A DNA stretch of 64,000 nucleotides from Kordia sp. TARA_039_SRF (GCA_006383075.2 SMNH02000004.1:1-64000), one strand, 5' to 3'; shown: positions 1-9,920, numbered from the stretch's first letter. Program-made: numbers and translations. Notes: generated from the sequence alone by a model not told the origin.

Positions 1-719
1 GTGCCGTTTAAGGCTTCTTGCGGCTTGGTTTCCAATACTTTGTAAATCATCGACTTTCTGGAAACTCCAGCCAATATTGGACAATCGAGTGCTTCAAACA
101 ATTGTAAATGTTGTAAAATGGTATAATTATGCGCAATCGTTTTTCCAAAACCAAATCCGGGATCCACGATGAGGTCGTTGATTTTATGTGTTCGCGCCAA
201 CGCGACTTTTTCGGAAAGTTCTTTAAGAATATCTATTACAACATTGTCATACCTAGGATGCTGCTGCATCGTTTTTGGCGTACCTTGCATGTGCATCATA
301 ATATAGGGAACGCCCAATTCGCCTACGACTTGCATCATGTTTGCATCTAAATTCCCCGCAGAAATATCATTAACAATCGCTGCGCCAATATTGATAGCTT
401 CTTTAGCAACGCTGCTTCTAAAGGTATCTACAGAAAGAATCGTTTGAGGAAATGCTGTTAAAATCAATTCCAAAATCGGCAACAAACGCTGTTTTTCGGC
501 TTCTACAGAAACTTCAGGCGCATTTGGTCGCGAACTGTACGCGCCAATATCGATAAACGTAGCACCATCGGTCAACATTTTTTCTACTTGTGTCAAAATT
601 GCCGTAGCATCTTTATACATGCCGCCATCGTAAAAAGAATCGGGAGTTACATTCAAAATCCCCATCACTTTTGGCGTGTCGAGTGCAATTAACTTTCCAT
701 TACAATTGATACTTTTCAT
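1..719 (-). CDS. folP: Dihydropteroate synthase FolP, 3' end cut by the window
   Basis: Reading the minus strand from ATG at 719 gives an open frame to the window edge. Residues near the N-terminus include PKVMGILNVTPDSF, the pterin-site signature of dihydropteroate synthases. Further on are VNDISAG, PYIMMHMQGTP and DPGFGFGKT, all family landmarks. The enzyme joins p-aminobenzoate to dihydropterin pyrophosphate in folate synthesis in the cytoplasm. The C-terminal part lies beyond position 1. The gene is divergent from the membrane-protein gene at 955; the 235-bp gap between them should hold both promoters. Confidence 0.95.
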   Translation of the reverse strand, partial: MKSINCNGKLIALDTPKVMGILNVTPDSFYDGGMYKDATAILTQVEKMLTDGATFIDIGAYSSRPNAPEVSVEAEKQRLLPILELILTAFPQTILSVDTFRSSVAKEAINIGAAIVNDISAGNLDANMMQVVGELGVPYIMMHMQGTPKTMQQHPRYDNVVIDILKELSEKVALARTHKINDLIVDPGFGFGKTIAHNYTILQHLQLFEALDCPILAGVSRKSMIYKVLETKPQEALNG

Positions 720-954
720 TAGTTTGTTCTTATATCATTAATTTTGTCAGATGCAATTCGCCACTAATCATATCAGAAGATAGTAACCATTAGTTTTGGC
801 TCATTTCATACATACGTACCTTTAAAATGAACTTATGTCATTTTCTTTTTATAAATTGGTAATTTTGGACGAAATTTACATAAAATAAAGCGCATCGCAT
901 AGTAAATGTAACGCTAAGTAAGTCGTGCGAAAGTGAACTATCATAAAAAATAGC

Positions 955-2151
955 ATGGAAAATACAGAAACCAATCAAACTACAAACACACCAACAATTT
1001 GGCAACAAATCGTAAAAAATAAAGTAGCTTTTTTTAATACAATCTCTGGAAAAATACTCACAGTAATCTGTCAAATATTTGTGGGCGGATTGTTCATTTT
1101 TTCAGGATTTATAAAGCTGAATGATCCTGTTGGTTTTTCGTTTAAATTGACCGATTATTTTGCAGAAGACGTGCTAAACTTACCATTTTTAGTGCCGTAC
1201 GCACTGTGGTTAGCGGTTTTTCTCGTTATCCTAGAAGTCATTCTCGGAGTTATGATATTACTGAGTTTATTTAAAAAACCTGTATTGTGGAGTTTACTCG
1301 GATTGATTGTATTTTTTACGTTTCTCACCTTTTATTCGGCGTATTTTAACAAAGTGACCGATTGTGGTTGTTTTGGTGATTTTTGGAAACTGACACCTTG
1401 GGAAAGTTTCTGGAAAGACATTATTTTGCTCGTCGCGATTCTGATTCTTTTCATGGGAATACAACATATCAAATCTATTTTTTCAAAGAAAATAAACATA
1501 GGGATAACGGTTGTAAGTTTGATAGCGTGTATTTTCTTTGGAAGGCATGTGTTAAATCATTTACCAGTTTTCGACTTTAGACCGTATAAAATTGGCGCAA
1601 ACATTCCAGAAGGGATGATTGTTCCACCAGATGCGCCAAAACCAATCATTGAATATACGTGGGTTTTTGATGTGAATGGAGAAGAAGTGGAAGTTGTGAC
1701 GACCGATGTTTCACAACCAGAAGTAGAAGGTGGCGTTTACAAAGATTTAAAAAGTGAAATTATAGATGAAGGTTACGAACCACCAATTCACGATTTCATC
1801 ATTGAAAGTCCAGAAGAAGGCGATGTAACGGATAGGATGCTGGAAGAAGAAAAAATCATCATGGTCATCATGTATCGATTGGAAAAAGCGGAAGAAGAAG
1901 GGCTTTTCAAAGTAAAAGAACTTACCGACAAAGCACTGGCTGCAGGTTATAAAGTTATTGGATTATCGGCTTCCGACGCACAAGAATTGAAAGATTTAGC
2001 AGATTTGATGCAATTTAATTTTGATTTTTATCTTACCGATCCAATTACCTTAAAAACTATTGTACGCTCCAATCCTGGAATTATTAAAGTGGAAAAAGGA
2101 ACGATTACCGACAAAAAACATTACAACGATTTTGACACGATAAAACTGTAA
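955..2151 (+). CDS. BT_3928-type DoxX/MauE-like membrane protein with thioredoxin-like C-terminus
   Basis: This 398-residue protein has four hydrophobic segments in its first 200 residues, with a CGCFG motif near residue 138 as in MauE/DoxX-like redox membrane proteins. The C-terminal half (about 230-398) resembles a thioredoxin-like fold but has no CxxC. In Bacteroidota this family (BT_3928 type) typically sits next to tpiA, as it does here three genes away. The function is not established; a role in envelope redox is inference. It heads a run of co-directional genes up to clpS. Confidence 0.8.
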   Translation: MENTETNQTTNTPTIWQQIVKNKVAFFNTISGKILTVICQIFVGGLFIFSGFIKLNDPVGFSFKLTDYFAEDVLNLPFLVPYALWLAVFLVILEVILGVMILLSLFKKPVLWSLLGLIVFFTFLTFYSAYFNKVTDCGCFGDFWKLTPWESFWKDIILLVAILILFMGIQHIKSIFSKKINIGITVVSLIACIFFGRHVLNHLPVFDFRPYKIGANIPEGMIVPPDAPKPIIEYTWVFDVNGEEVEVVTTDVSQPEVEGGVYKDLKSEIIDEGYEPPIHDFIIESPEEGDVTDRMLEEEKIIMVIMYRLEKAEEEGLFKVKELTDKALAAGYKVIGLSASDAQELKDLADLMQFNFDFYLTDPITLKTIVRSNPGIIKVEKGTITDKKHYNDFDTIKL

Positions 2152-2158
2152 ACACTTT

Positions 2159-3232
2159 TTGGGAAGATACATTGTACATAAAATCGGCTATGCGTTTTTG
2201 ACACTTTTTGGCGTCGTAACGGTGATATTTTTTCTGTTTAACATTCTGCCTGGCGATCCTGCCAAAATGATGTTAGGACAAAACCAAACAGAAGAACAAA
2301 TTGCAATCGTTAAGAAAAAGTATGGCTTTGACAAACCTGTATTGACGCAATATGCCTATTACATCAACGATTTGTTGCCAATTTCATTTCATTCCACAAA
2401 AGAAGAAGATTATACACATTTGGCAGACAACAAATACAGCGCGGTTTCACTATTTACCATCGGAAATACCACGACGGTTTTAAAACTTCCGTATTTGCGA
2501 GAATCGTTTCAAAAATCTGGGAAAAGCGTGGCACAAGTCATTCGAGAAACCTTACCAAACACCATTATTTTAGCTATTGCTGCGATTAGTATTGCCATGT
2601 TGCTCGGAATTCTTTTGGGAATCATTTCTGCCTTGTACAAAGACACATTTGTAGACAAACTCATTCAAATTGTAAGTACGTTGGGCATGAGTGTTCCTTC
2701 CTTTTTTAGTGCGATTCTATTTGCGTGGATATTTGGTTTTTTATTGCACAAATACACCAATCTAAACATGACAGGAAGTTTGTACGAAGTAGATGATTTT
2801 GGTGAATTTATAAGCATTCGCTGGAAAAACCTCATCTTGCCAGCCATTGTTTTGGGAATTCGTCCGTTGGCAGTTGTCATACAGTTGATGCGAAATTCAT
2901 TACTAGAAGTCTTCAATCAAGATTATATTCGCACCGCAAGAGCTAAAGGTTTGAGTGAATTTCAAATCATCAAAAAACACGCTGTTAAAAACGCGCTAAA
3001 TCCAGTAATTACAGCAATTTCAGGATGGTTTGCTTCTATGTTGGCAGGAGCTGTTTTTGTAGAATATATCTTCGGCTGGAACGGACTTGGAAAAGAAATT
3101 GTAGATGCATTGAATAGTCAAGATTTACCAATCATTATGGGCGCTGTGTTGATTATTGCTACGATGTTTATCATCATCAATATCTTAGTAGATATAGTGT
3201 ACGGTTGGCTCGATCCGAAAATTAGAGCATAA
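2159..3232 (+). CDS. ABC transporter permease, DppB/OppB family
   Basis: The 357-residue protein has the classic architecture of an oligopeptide/dipeptide permease: an N-terminal membrane helix followed by FNILPGDPAKMMLG, then the BPD_transp_1 core with five or so helices. The EAA loop is visible as ARAKGLSEFQIIKKHAVKNAL near residue 255-275. The start is TTG, eight bases after the preceding stop, with no better ATG upstream. It is a lone permease here, with no ATPase or binding protein beside it, which is common in Bacteroidota. The substrate is not determined. Confidence 0.9.
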   Translation: MGRYIVHKIGYAFLTLFGVVTVIFFLFNILPGDPAKMMLGQNQTEEQIAIVKKKYGFDKPVLTQYAYYINDLLPISFHSTKEEDYTHLADNKYSAVSLFTIGNTTTVLKLPYLRESFQKSGKSVAQVIRETLPNTIILAIAAISIAMLLGILLGIISALYKDTFVDKLIQIVSTLGMSVPSFFSAILFAWIFGFLLHKYTNLNMTGSLYEVDDFGEFISIRWKNLILPAIVLGIRPLAVVIQLMRNSLLEVFNQDYIRTARAKGLSEFQIIKKHAVKNALNPVITAISGWFASMLAGAVFVEYIFGWNGLGKEIVDALNSQDLPIIMGAVLIIATMFIIINILVDIVYGWLDPKIRA

Positions 3233-3264
3233 ATACGAATGATTTTACCCGAAAAACAACTCCA

Positions 3265-3831
3265 ATGAAAATTGCAAAGCAACTTCTAATCGCTATCAGT
3301 CTTATGCTAATAGTGATTTCTTGTAAAAATAATACTTCCGCGCAAGAAGAAGCACAAATAGAAAGCTTACAAAAAATATTACCTATCGGTTCCAACATCA
3401 GCATTTTAATAGATAAAAGCGATTATACACTGTCTGTTATTTCCTCAGATACGTTGGTAAAAACGTATAACGTTGTTTTTGGTGGAAATCCTGTGGACGA
3501 TAAAGAAAAAGAAGGCGATCAACGCACACCAGAAGGCGAATTTGGAGTGCGTGATAAATATCCGCATCGCAAATGGTCAAAATTCATTTGGATTGATTAC
3601 CCGAATGCGAATTCGTGGAAAAAGTTCAAGCAGCGAAAAGCAGCAGGAGTCATTAAAGAAGGTGAAACTATTGGTGGCGAAGTGGGAATTCACGGTGTGC
3701 CTGAAGGAATGAATCATCTAATTGACAATCGACAAAACTGGACGCTGGGCTGTATTTCCATGAAAAACAACGACGTCAACGAAATCTATCCGTATATTAC
3801 TGACCAAACAAAAATCACCATTCAAAAATAG
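3265..3831 (+). CDS. L,D-transpeptidase (YkuD) lipoprotein
   Basis: The 188-residue protein starts with a lipoprotein signal ending in the lipobox VISC. The YkuD catalytic signature follows: HGVPEG near residue 142 and TLGCISM near residue 162, giving the His and Cys needed for L,D-transpeptidation of peptidoglycan stem peptides. It is anchored to a membrane and acts in the periplasm. It is separated by one base from the thioredoxin-like gene downstream, so the two are co-transcribed. Whether it cross-links peptidoglycan or tethers a protein cannot be told. Confidence 0.88.
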   Translation: MKIAKQLLIAISLMLIVISCKNNTSAQEEAQIESLQKILPIGSNISILIDKSDYTLSVISSDTLVKTYNVVFGGNPVDDKEKEGDQRTPEGEFGVRDKYPHRKWSKFIWIDYPNANSWKKFKQRKAAGVIKEGETIGGEVGIHGVPEGMNHLIDNRQNWTLGCISMKNNDVNEIYPYITDQTKITIQK

Positions 3832-3832
3832 C

Positions 3833-4321
3833 ATGAAACGCGTACTACAACTCGTCATAGTAGCTTTTGTCATCGTAAGTTGTCAAAAAGAAAAATTAAC
3901 CGAATTTCCGCCGGAAGCGTTACAAGAAAAAATGCTGTCAATCACTGGAGAAAACATTACTTTTGAAAAGATTTTACAAAAATACGAAGGAAAGACTATT
4001 TTTGTAGATATGTGGGCTTCATGGTGTCACGATTGTTTGGTTGGAATTCCTGGCGTAAAAGAAATTCAAAAAAATAATCCAGCGGTAGCATACGTATTTT
4101 TATCTTTAGATAGAAATGTGACGCAGTGGCAAAAAGCAGTTGAAAAACACGAGCTTACAGGTGAACATTACTATGTGCCGTCAGGTATGAAAGGTACTTT
4201 TGGAAAAGCCATTGGACTCAACTGGATTCCACGATATATGGTTGTCAATCCTGACGGAAGTATTAAGCTTTTTGAAGCCATTAAAACAACTGATATAGCG
4301 TTGTTAGAAGCAATACAATAA
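3833..4321 (+). CDS. TlpA-like thioredoxin-fold lipoprotein
   Basis: The 162-residue protein has a lipoprotein signal (IVSCQK) and a thioredoxin-fold domain with WASWCHDC near residues 61-68, a CxxC redox pair with His-Asp between the cysteines. The cis-Pro region is visible as WIPRYMVVNPDG. It probably acts as a periplasmic thiol-disulfide reductase of the TlpA/ResA type. It lies between the L,D-transpeptidase, whose active-site Cys must be kept reduced, and tpiA; a partnership with the transpeptidase is inference. Confidence 0.87.
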   Translation: MKRVLQLVIVAFVIVSCQKEKLTEFPPEALQEKMLSITGENITFEKILQKYEGKTIFVDMWASWCHDCLVGIPGVKEIQKNNPAVAYVFLSLDRNVTQWQKAVEKHELTGEHYYVPSGMKGTFGKAIGLNWIPRYMVVNPDGSIKLFEAIKTTDIALLEAIQ

Positions 4322-4350
4322 CATAAACATAAGTCAAAAAAAATAAAAAC

Positions 4351-5100
4351 ATGAGACGTAAAATAGTTGCAGGAAACTGGAAAATGAACAATGATCTTTC
4401 AGGAACGGAAGCTTTATTAAATGATTTAATTGAGCTAGTACCAAATACAGATGTTTCTGTCATGGTAGCGCCAACGTTTGTAAACTTATTTCAAGCGTTC
4501 AACGTACTTAAAGGACACAATATTGAAGTAATTGCTCAAAACATGCATCAAGAAGCAAATGGCGCATATACGGGAGAAGTTTCTGCAAGCATGCTCCAAA
4601 GTGTTGGTGTAAATACGGTAATTCTCGGTCACAGCGAACGCAGAGCCTATTTTGGCGAAACGGATGAAATCTTAGCCAAAAAAGTAGATGCCGCCTTAGC
4701 GAATGAATTGCAAGTAGTATTCTGTTTTGGGGAAGAATTGGAAGATAGAAAAGCTGGAAACCATTTTTCTGTAGTTGAAAGTCAGTTGAAAAATGCGCTA
4801 TTTCATGTAGAAGCAGCACATTGGAAAAACATCATTTTGGCATACGAACCCGTGTGGGCAATTGGAACAGGAGAAACCGCTTCACCAGAACAAGCACAGG
4901 AAATGCACGCCTTTATTCGTAAAACAATTTCAGAAAAATTTGGACAAGATGTGGCAAACGAGCTTTCCATTTTATACGGAGGAAGTGTAAAACCAGCCAA
5001 TGCTGCCGAAATTTTCGCAAAAGCGGATGTTGATGGTGGATTAATCGGTGGTGCTTCCTTAAAAGCAGCTGATTTTGTAGCAATTATAAATGCATTTTAA
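4351..5100 (+). CDS. tpiA: Triosephosphate isomerase
   Basis: At 249 residues this matches the normal TIM length. It shows the substrate loop GNWKMN at residues 8-13 with the catalytic Lys, the electrophile His in ILGHSERR near residue 93, the base Glu in AYEPVWAIGTG near residue 165, and the phosphate-binding YGGSVKP. It interconverts dihydroxyacetone phosphate and glyceraldehyde 3-phosphate in glycolysis. A 29-bp AT-rich gap precedes it. The gene order with the DoxX-like protein and prmA is a familiar Bacteroidota arrangement. Confidence 0.98.
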   Translation: MRRKIVAGNWKMNNDLSGTEALLNDLIELVPNTDVSVMVAPTFVNLFQAFNVLKGHNIEVIAQNMHQEANGAYTGEVSASMLQSVGVNTVILGHSERRAYFGETDEILAKKVDAALANELQVVFCFGEELEDRKAGNHFSVVESQLKNALFHVEAAHWKNIILAYEPVWAIGTGETASPEQAQEMHAFIRKTISEKFGQDVANELSILYGGSVKPANAAEIFAKADVDGGLIGGASLKAADFVAIINAF

Positions 5101-5101
5101 C

Positions 5102-5935
5102 ATGTCAACAACCTATATTGGATACACTTTTAAAGTTTCGCCTGTACAACCAGCAACAGAAATATTGATTGCGGAATTGGGCTTTGCAGGTTTTGAAAGT
5201 TTTGTAGAAAATGAAGAAGGTGTCAATGCCTATATTCAAAAAGAAGATTGGCATGCTGCTATTTTGGAAGATATTCAAATATTGAACAATAGCGATTTTG
5301 AAATCAGTTATGAAAAAGAAGAAATAGCACAAGTCAATTGGAATGAAGAGTGGGAAAAGAATTTTGAACCGATTGAAGTTGATGGAAAATGTGTCGTAAG
5401 AGCGCCTTTTCACGAAAAACCTTCGGTGGAATATGATATTGTCATAGAGCCAAAAATGAGCTTCGGAACAGGTCATCACGAAACTACGCACATGATGTTG
5501 CAGCATATTTTAAACACAGATGTCACAGATAAAAAAGTGTTGGATATGGGATGTGGAACAGGCGTTTTGGCAATTTTGACAGAAATGAAAGGCGCAAAAC
5601 CATTGGATGCGATTGACATTGATAATTGGTGTTATTTGAATTCGTTAGAAAACGTAGAGCGCAACAACTGCAAGCACATTTCGGTGTATGAAGGTGATGT
5701 AACCTTATTAAAACATAAAACGTACGACATTATCATTGCGAATATAAACAGAAATATTTTGTTGAACGATATTCATCAATACGCAGCGTGTTTGCGTGAA
5801 AACGGAATGTTGTTTTTAAGTGGATTTTACACAGAAGACATTGCTATCATCACAGAAGAATGTGTAAAAAACAAGTTAAAATTTGCAGACAAGCTTGAAA
5901 AAAACAATTGGGTTTCGCTAAAATTTGTAAATTAG
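5102..5935 (+). CDS. prmA: Ribosomal protein L11 methyltransferase PrmA
   Basis: The ATG at 5102, one base after the tpiA stop, is preferred over an ATG at 5090 that would overlap tpiA; this gives 277 residues. The C-terminal half is a Rossmann methyltransferase with FGTGHHETTHMM near residue 120 and the SAM-binding DMGCGTGVLAI near residue 147, both PrmA signatures. ANINRNILL stands for motif IV. It trimethylates ribosomal protein L11. Translation is probably coupled to tpiA. Confidence 0.95.
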   Translation: MSTTYIGYTFKVSPVQPATEILIAELGFAGFESFVENEEGVNAYIQKEDWHAAILEDIQILNNSDFEISYEKEEIAQVNWNEEWEKNFEPIEVDGKCVVRAPFHEKPSVEYDIVIEPKMSFGTGHHETTHMMLQHILNTDVTDKKVLDMGCGTGVLAILTEMKGAKPLDAIDIDNWCYLNSLENVERNNCKHISVYEGDVTLLKHKTYDIIIANINRNILLNDIHQYAACLRENGMLFLSGFYTEDIAIITEECVKNKLKFADKLEKNNWVSLKFVN

Positions 5936-6039
5936 TGGTGTAGAAGCTCTTAACAGATGCAAATGTTGTTTTTAAGGGCTGAATAAGTATAAAAAAGAAA
6001 CAAGTTTTAGGATACCCACTATTGATTAAAATACCAAAT

Positions 6040-6315
6040 ATGAGTACGCAAGAAAAAATTAAGGAAGAATTACTCACCTTAGAAGATATACAAAAAAACA
6101 ATGAAATCGTATTGTATAATGATGATGTAAATACGTTTGATCACGTAATAGAAACGCTCATTTATGCCTGCGATCATACTGCGGAACAGGCAGAACAATG
6201 TTCAATCATTGTGCATTACAAAGGAAAATGTACAGTAAAAACAGGTGATTATGAAGATTTAAAACCGCGTTGCAGTAAATTATTAGAAGCAGGACTTTCT
6301 GCTGAAATTATATAA
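6040..6315 (+). CDS. clpS: ClpS adaptor of the ClpAP/ClpCP protease
   Basis: The 91-residue protein shows the ClpS signatures VLYNDDVNTFDHVI and a C-terminal HYKGKC segment. ClpS delivers N-degron substrates to the Clp unfoldase. A longer reading from TTG at 6022 exists but the ATG at 6040 gives the usual length. The gene ends the housekeeping run that begins at 955 and is closed by a hairpin terminator at 6347. Confidence 0.94.
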   Translation: MSTQEKIKEELLTLEDIQKNNEIVLYNDDVNTFDHVIETLIYACDHTAEQAEQCSIIVHYKGKCTVKTGDYEDLKPRCSKLLEAGLSAEII

Positions 6316-6346
6316 AAAACGAAGACAATACCTACAATACACTGAG

Positions 6347-6378
6347 ATAGGCGCTTTTTGAAAGCGTCTATTTTTTTT
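6347..6378 (+). terminator. Rho-independent terminator after clpS
   Basis: An 11-bp stem pairs 6347-6357 (ATAGGCGCTTT) with 6361-6371 (AAAGCGTCTAT, one G-U pair), followed at once by a run of T. It sits 31 bases after the clpS stop. Confidence 0.85.
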
Positions 6379-6536
6379 GATGAATTTTTAACAAAACATG
6401 TAAAATGTGTTAATTTTTTAGAAATCATTAATGGATTTAACATTTTATTAGGAATTATATAATAAAATTTATAAGTTTGAAACGTGTTAAAAATCGCTCC
6501 AAACAATTATTAACATTAACCGAAAAAACTTCTAAA

Positions 6537-7382
6537 ATGAAAAAAATTAAAAACTTAGCATTGCTAATGGCAATTGTGTTGGGGCTAACCTTCACTTCAT
6601 GTACCAAAGACAACACCGCAACAATCGAAGAAGAAGAAACTGCAGTTGCGCCAGTTGGAATTCCACAAGACGTATTTGAAAAAGCACAATCATTACACTT
6701 CAATACATTCGACATGCAAAAAACCATGTTCGAAAAGCCAGGAGGAAAAATGGAAGAAGCATATCTTCTTGAAGGAGATATCATGATTCCACACGACCAA
6801 TTAATGGCAATGGAATTTGGTGATGGTATCACTAGCAAGCAATATCGTACAAGTAATCTAGTAAGTGATGGTGTTATCACTATCATCGGATATACAGCAA
6901 ATAATTCTAATGGATTAACAACTAAAATGCAAACTGGACTTCAGTGGGCAGTAGATAACTACAATGCACTAGGTTTGGATATTAGTTTCCAATTAACATT
7001 CGGAACAAACTACCAAGATAAAGATATGGTTGTATATCAAGTATCTGGTGGTGCAGGAGGATCTGCTGGTTTCCCTTCAGGAGGAAACCCAAACAAGTGG
7101 GTTCGTATCAATTCAGGATTAGCTCCATATAGCAACAACGTACACGAGCACGTAATTGGTCACGAAATCGGTCACTCAATTGGTTTCCGTCACTCTGACT
7201 ATTTCAGCAGACAAAGTTGTGGACAAAACTCTAACGAAGGAAGCGCTGGAGTTGGTGCAATTCACATCCCAGGAACACCTACAGGATGGGATCCAACTTC
7301 ATTAATGAATGCTTGCTTTAGCTCAAGCGAAGATGGAGAATTCAACAGTAATGATATTACTGCATTACGTTGGATGTACTAA
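6537..7382 (+). CDS. Secreted HEIGH-motif zinc metalloprotease lipoprotein (M57-like)
   Basis: From ATG 6537 the protein has 281 residues, starting with a lipoprotein signal ending in FTSC. Around residue 205 is VIGHEIGHSIGFRH, the HExxHxxGxxH zincin signature seen in the dual-action HEIGH metallopeptidases of Bacteroidota. A region with several Cys and a serine/glycine-rich stretch follows. It is probably exported to the outer membrane surface and acts as a protease. A longer frame from TTG at 6477 is possible but would spoil the signal peptide. A strong terminator follows at 7448. Confidence 0.9.
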   Translation: MKKIKNLALLMAIVLGLTFTSCTKDNTATIEEEETAVAPVGIPQDVFEKAQSLHFNTFDMQKTMFEKPGGKMEEAYLLEGDIMIPHDQLMAMEFGDGITSKQYRTSNLVSDGVITIIGYTANNSNGLTTKMQTGLQWAVDNYNALGLDISFQLTFGTNYQDKDMVVYQVSGGAGGSAGFPSGGNPNKWVRINSGLAPYSNNVHEHVIGHEIGHSIGFRHSDYFSRQSCGQNSNEGSAGVGAIHIPGTPTGWDPTSLMNACFSSSEDGEFNSNDITALRWMY

Positions 7383-7447
7383 TAACAGTCTTACATAGTA
7401 ATAAGAGAAAACAATTAAATTAAAATCGAGAGTGATTTTTAACATAG

Positions 7448-7473
7448 AAAAGGCGCCTAACCAGCGCCTTTTT
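7448..7473 (+). terminator. Rho-independent terminator after the metalloprotease gene
   Basis: Stem AAGGCGC (7450-7456) pairs with GCGCCTT (7464-7470) around a 7-nt loop, followed by TTT. A-run upstream could let it work on both strands. Confidence 0.85.
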
Positions 7474-7612
7474 GCTATTTATACATTTTACTGAAACTAT
7501 AGGAAAAGAACTTTTTTTAGCTGTAAAAGGAATATGAAAATGCTATATTTATACCAATTTAACTTTAAGATACGACTTTAGAAGCGAAGTTGCTTTGGTG
7601 ACTAAGAACGCT

Positions 7613-7652
7613 GTGAAAACTTTGCATAGCATTAGCTTCGGAGAGTTTTCAC
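7613..7652. repeat. Inverted repeat just upstream of the patatin-like gene
   Basis: GTGAAAACT (7613-7621) pairs perfectly with AGTTTTCAC (7644-7652); an inner GAAGC/GCTTC-type pairing surrounds it. It ends 12 bases before the ATG at 7664. It could be a mobile palindromic repeat or a 5'-UTR structure. The sequence shows only the pairing. Confidence 0.4.
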
Positions 7653-7663
7653 AAGATACTTAG

Positions 7664-9439
7664 ATGCCAAATGAACAAGCTTATATGTCGCATTTTAGGG
7701 TTGATTGGTATTATTCCGAAAATATAATGAACATGCCTACAAAAAAGTTTAAAATATGCATCACCATGGCAGGTGCCGTTTCTGCAGGTGCCTATACTGC
7801 TGGAGTAATTGATTATTTGTTAGAATCATTACAACTCTGGGAAGAAGCCAAAGCACAGAATAAAAAATTAGGAAAAGAACATCCGCAATACAATCATTCC
7901 GTACCGATGCACGATGTGGAATTGGAAGTGTTAAGCGGTGCTTCCGCGGGAGGAATTACTGGAACATTGGCAGTATTAAGTTTGCTCAATAACAAACATC
8001 AATTCGTAAATAAAGACAATCCCAAAGGTGAAAACAATATTTTTTATCAATCGTGGGTAAAAATGGCTGATACAGAAGCTGAAACATCTTTGATGAAAAT
8101 GTTGCATACCGACGACATTAAAAGTGATACATATCCTGAATCGTTGTTGAATGTAGCGCCGATTGAAGCTATTGCAGACAATGCCTTGAAAACAAATCAT
8201 GAAGTTGCATTTCCTAACTATGTATCTAAAAGTCTGGATTTGGTATTGACAACCACCAATTTACGCGGACTGAATTTTCATATAGATTTTAAAGACAGTG
8301 AAACTGTCATCACCAATCACGGTGGTTTTTTTCGATATAAAATAGCGAATGACACATACAAACCTGGTATTCCTGAAAACGATTCGTCTCTCTTTTATGT
8401 GTTGGATTTGCAAAATGAAACGCATGTCAATTACCTAAAAGACGCGACACTAAGTACGTCTGCATTTCCGATTGGGCTAAAATCGAGAGAAATAAAAATT
8501 GCGCATGAATATGTAGCGCGCTATCCAAAATATTTATTCGATAGGAGTGAAGGCATTCGTGTCGATTTGCAAAAAGAAGACACTTATACGTTTAACTCAG
8601 TTGATGGCGGATTGATAAACAACGAACCTTTTGGAATCTGCATGAAGGTTCTCATTGAAAAAAACGAAACCATTCGCGACGATGATAATTACGCGATTAT
8701 TATGGTGGATCCATTCCCGAATCAAGACCATGGAGCAGATGCGTTTGATACCAAACGTGATATTATTTCCATTGCGAAAGGAATGTTTAAAGCCTTGCGA
8801 AATCAGGTGATGTTTAATCAAGATGGTATTTTGGAAGCATTATCGCTAAGCAATCGTACAAAATTTTTAGTCGAACCCAAACGGAAGCAACCATCGGGCA
8901 ATCAATGGATTCGCTCCAAAAAAGATTTGGCTTCTGCACCGTTGAGTGGTTTTGGAGGATTTTTAGACGAATCATTTCGTGAGCATGATTTTCACTTAGG
9001 TAGAAAAAATTGCCAATCCTTCTTGCGATATTATTTCTCCATCGAAAATAAAAATATCAAAAAGCGCTTTGGAAGTGACGTCACAGAAGAAGCTTTGCAA
9101 CGTTTTTCATTCAGTGCTAAAGAAGACGAAAGCAAAACACCAACATACTTTCCAATCATTCCTGACATGCGCGCATTGGATATTATCAATAAAGAATTTG
9201 ACACAAAAAATTACGGAGAAGATGCATATTTGGCATATCCGACGTATCCAAAATTCAATATGGAATCTTTTGACAAAACGTATAAAAAACCAATTCAAAA
9301 ACGAATCCGTACCATTGTAAAGTCGCTCACCAAAAGTAAGTTTTACACATTTGCTTTCCGATTGTTAGGTCAGCGAAAAACGTACCGACTCGTTCGAAAA
9401 ACAATTGAAAAAAGCTTAGACGAAAACGAACTCTTATAA
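7664..9439 (+). CDS. Patatin-like phospholipase
   Basis: The 591-residue protein has a patatin catalytic dyad: the serine hydrolase elbow LSGASAGGITG near residue 91 and the Asp in DGGLINNEP near residue 313, with the oxyanion glycine-rich MAGAVSAGAYTAG near residue 35. Such proteins hydrolyse acyl chains from phospholipids. The C-terminal 250 residues are a less conserved extension found in large bacterial members. An alternative start at 7727 or 7733 would place the catalytic domain right at the N-terminus and avoids the hairpin region; the exact start is uncertain. No signal peptide is visible, so a cytoplasmic or membrane-associated enzyme is likely. Confidence 0.88.
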   Translation: MPNEQAYMSHFRVDWYYSENIMNMPTKKFKICITMAGAVSAGAYTAGVIDYLLESLQLWEEAKAQNKKLGKEHPQYNHSVPMHDVELEVLSGASAGGITGTLAVLSLLNNKHQFVNKDNPKGENNIFYQSWVKMADTEAETSLMKMLHTDDIKSDTYPESLLNVAPIEAIADNALKTNHEVAFPNYVSKSLDLVLTTTNLRGLNFHIDFKDSETVITNHGGFFRYKIANDTYKPGIPENDSSLFYVLDLQNETHVNYLKDATLSTSAFPIGLKSREIKIAHEYVARYPKYLFDRSEGIRVDLQKEDTYTFNSVDGGLINNEPFGICMKVLIEKNETIRDDDNYAIIMVDPFPNQDHGADAFDTKRDIISIAKGMFKALRNQVMFNQDGILEALSLSNRTKFLVEPKRKQPSGNQWIRSKKDLASAPLSGFGGFLDESFREHDFHLGRKNCQSFLRYYFSIENKNIKKRFGSDVTEEALQRFSFSAKEDESKTPTYFPIIPDMRALDIINKEFDTKNYGEDAYLAYPTYPKFNMESFDKTYKKPIQKRIRTIVKSLTKSKFYTFAFRLLGQRKTYRLVRKTIEKSLDENELL

Positions 9440-9754
9440 ATAATGCTTTAAAAAGTATTTCATCAAGATACATTTCTAAAAAGAACACCTGTAAAAACCA
9501 TAAAAAAAGCTGCTGCAATACGATTTCAAAAAATCTATTTTTAAATACAAAAAAACAATATATTTCGTGTTGTTAATCAGGATATTACGCAGCTTCGAGT
9601 TTACACGTAATTTATAAATTACGTGTACAACTTCTTTTATGCTAGGTAGACTTTATATAAGTTTACCACAGGTTTTTTAGGTTATTTATTCTTCCACAAA
9701 ACATTTGCAATCTCATATTGTAAATCCATGTAACGAAGGATATATTTCTTATGC

Positions 9755-9787
9755 AAAAGGAGTGTTGGGGGACGCTCCTTTTTTGTT
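9755..9787 (+). terminator. Terminator-like hairpin 1 of the array
   Basis: AAAAGGAGTGT pairs with ACGCTCCTTTT around a G-rich loop, followed by more T. No protein gene ends within 300 bases on the plus strand, so it would close a non-coding transcript or the long 3' UTR of the patatin gene. Confidence 0.7.
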
Positions 9788-9920
9788 TTTCTTCTCAAAA
9801 TGTAACGCTTATTTTAAATTCCATACGCTCACAAAGTAATTTATGGTGTCTCAGCCAAGTTTTACTACTTTAGAGCAAGTTTCAATGAGTATTTTATTGA
9901 GGTTTATTATTCTACAAAAG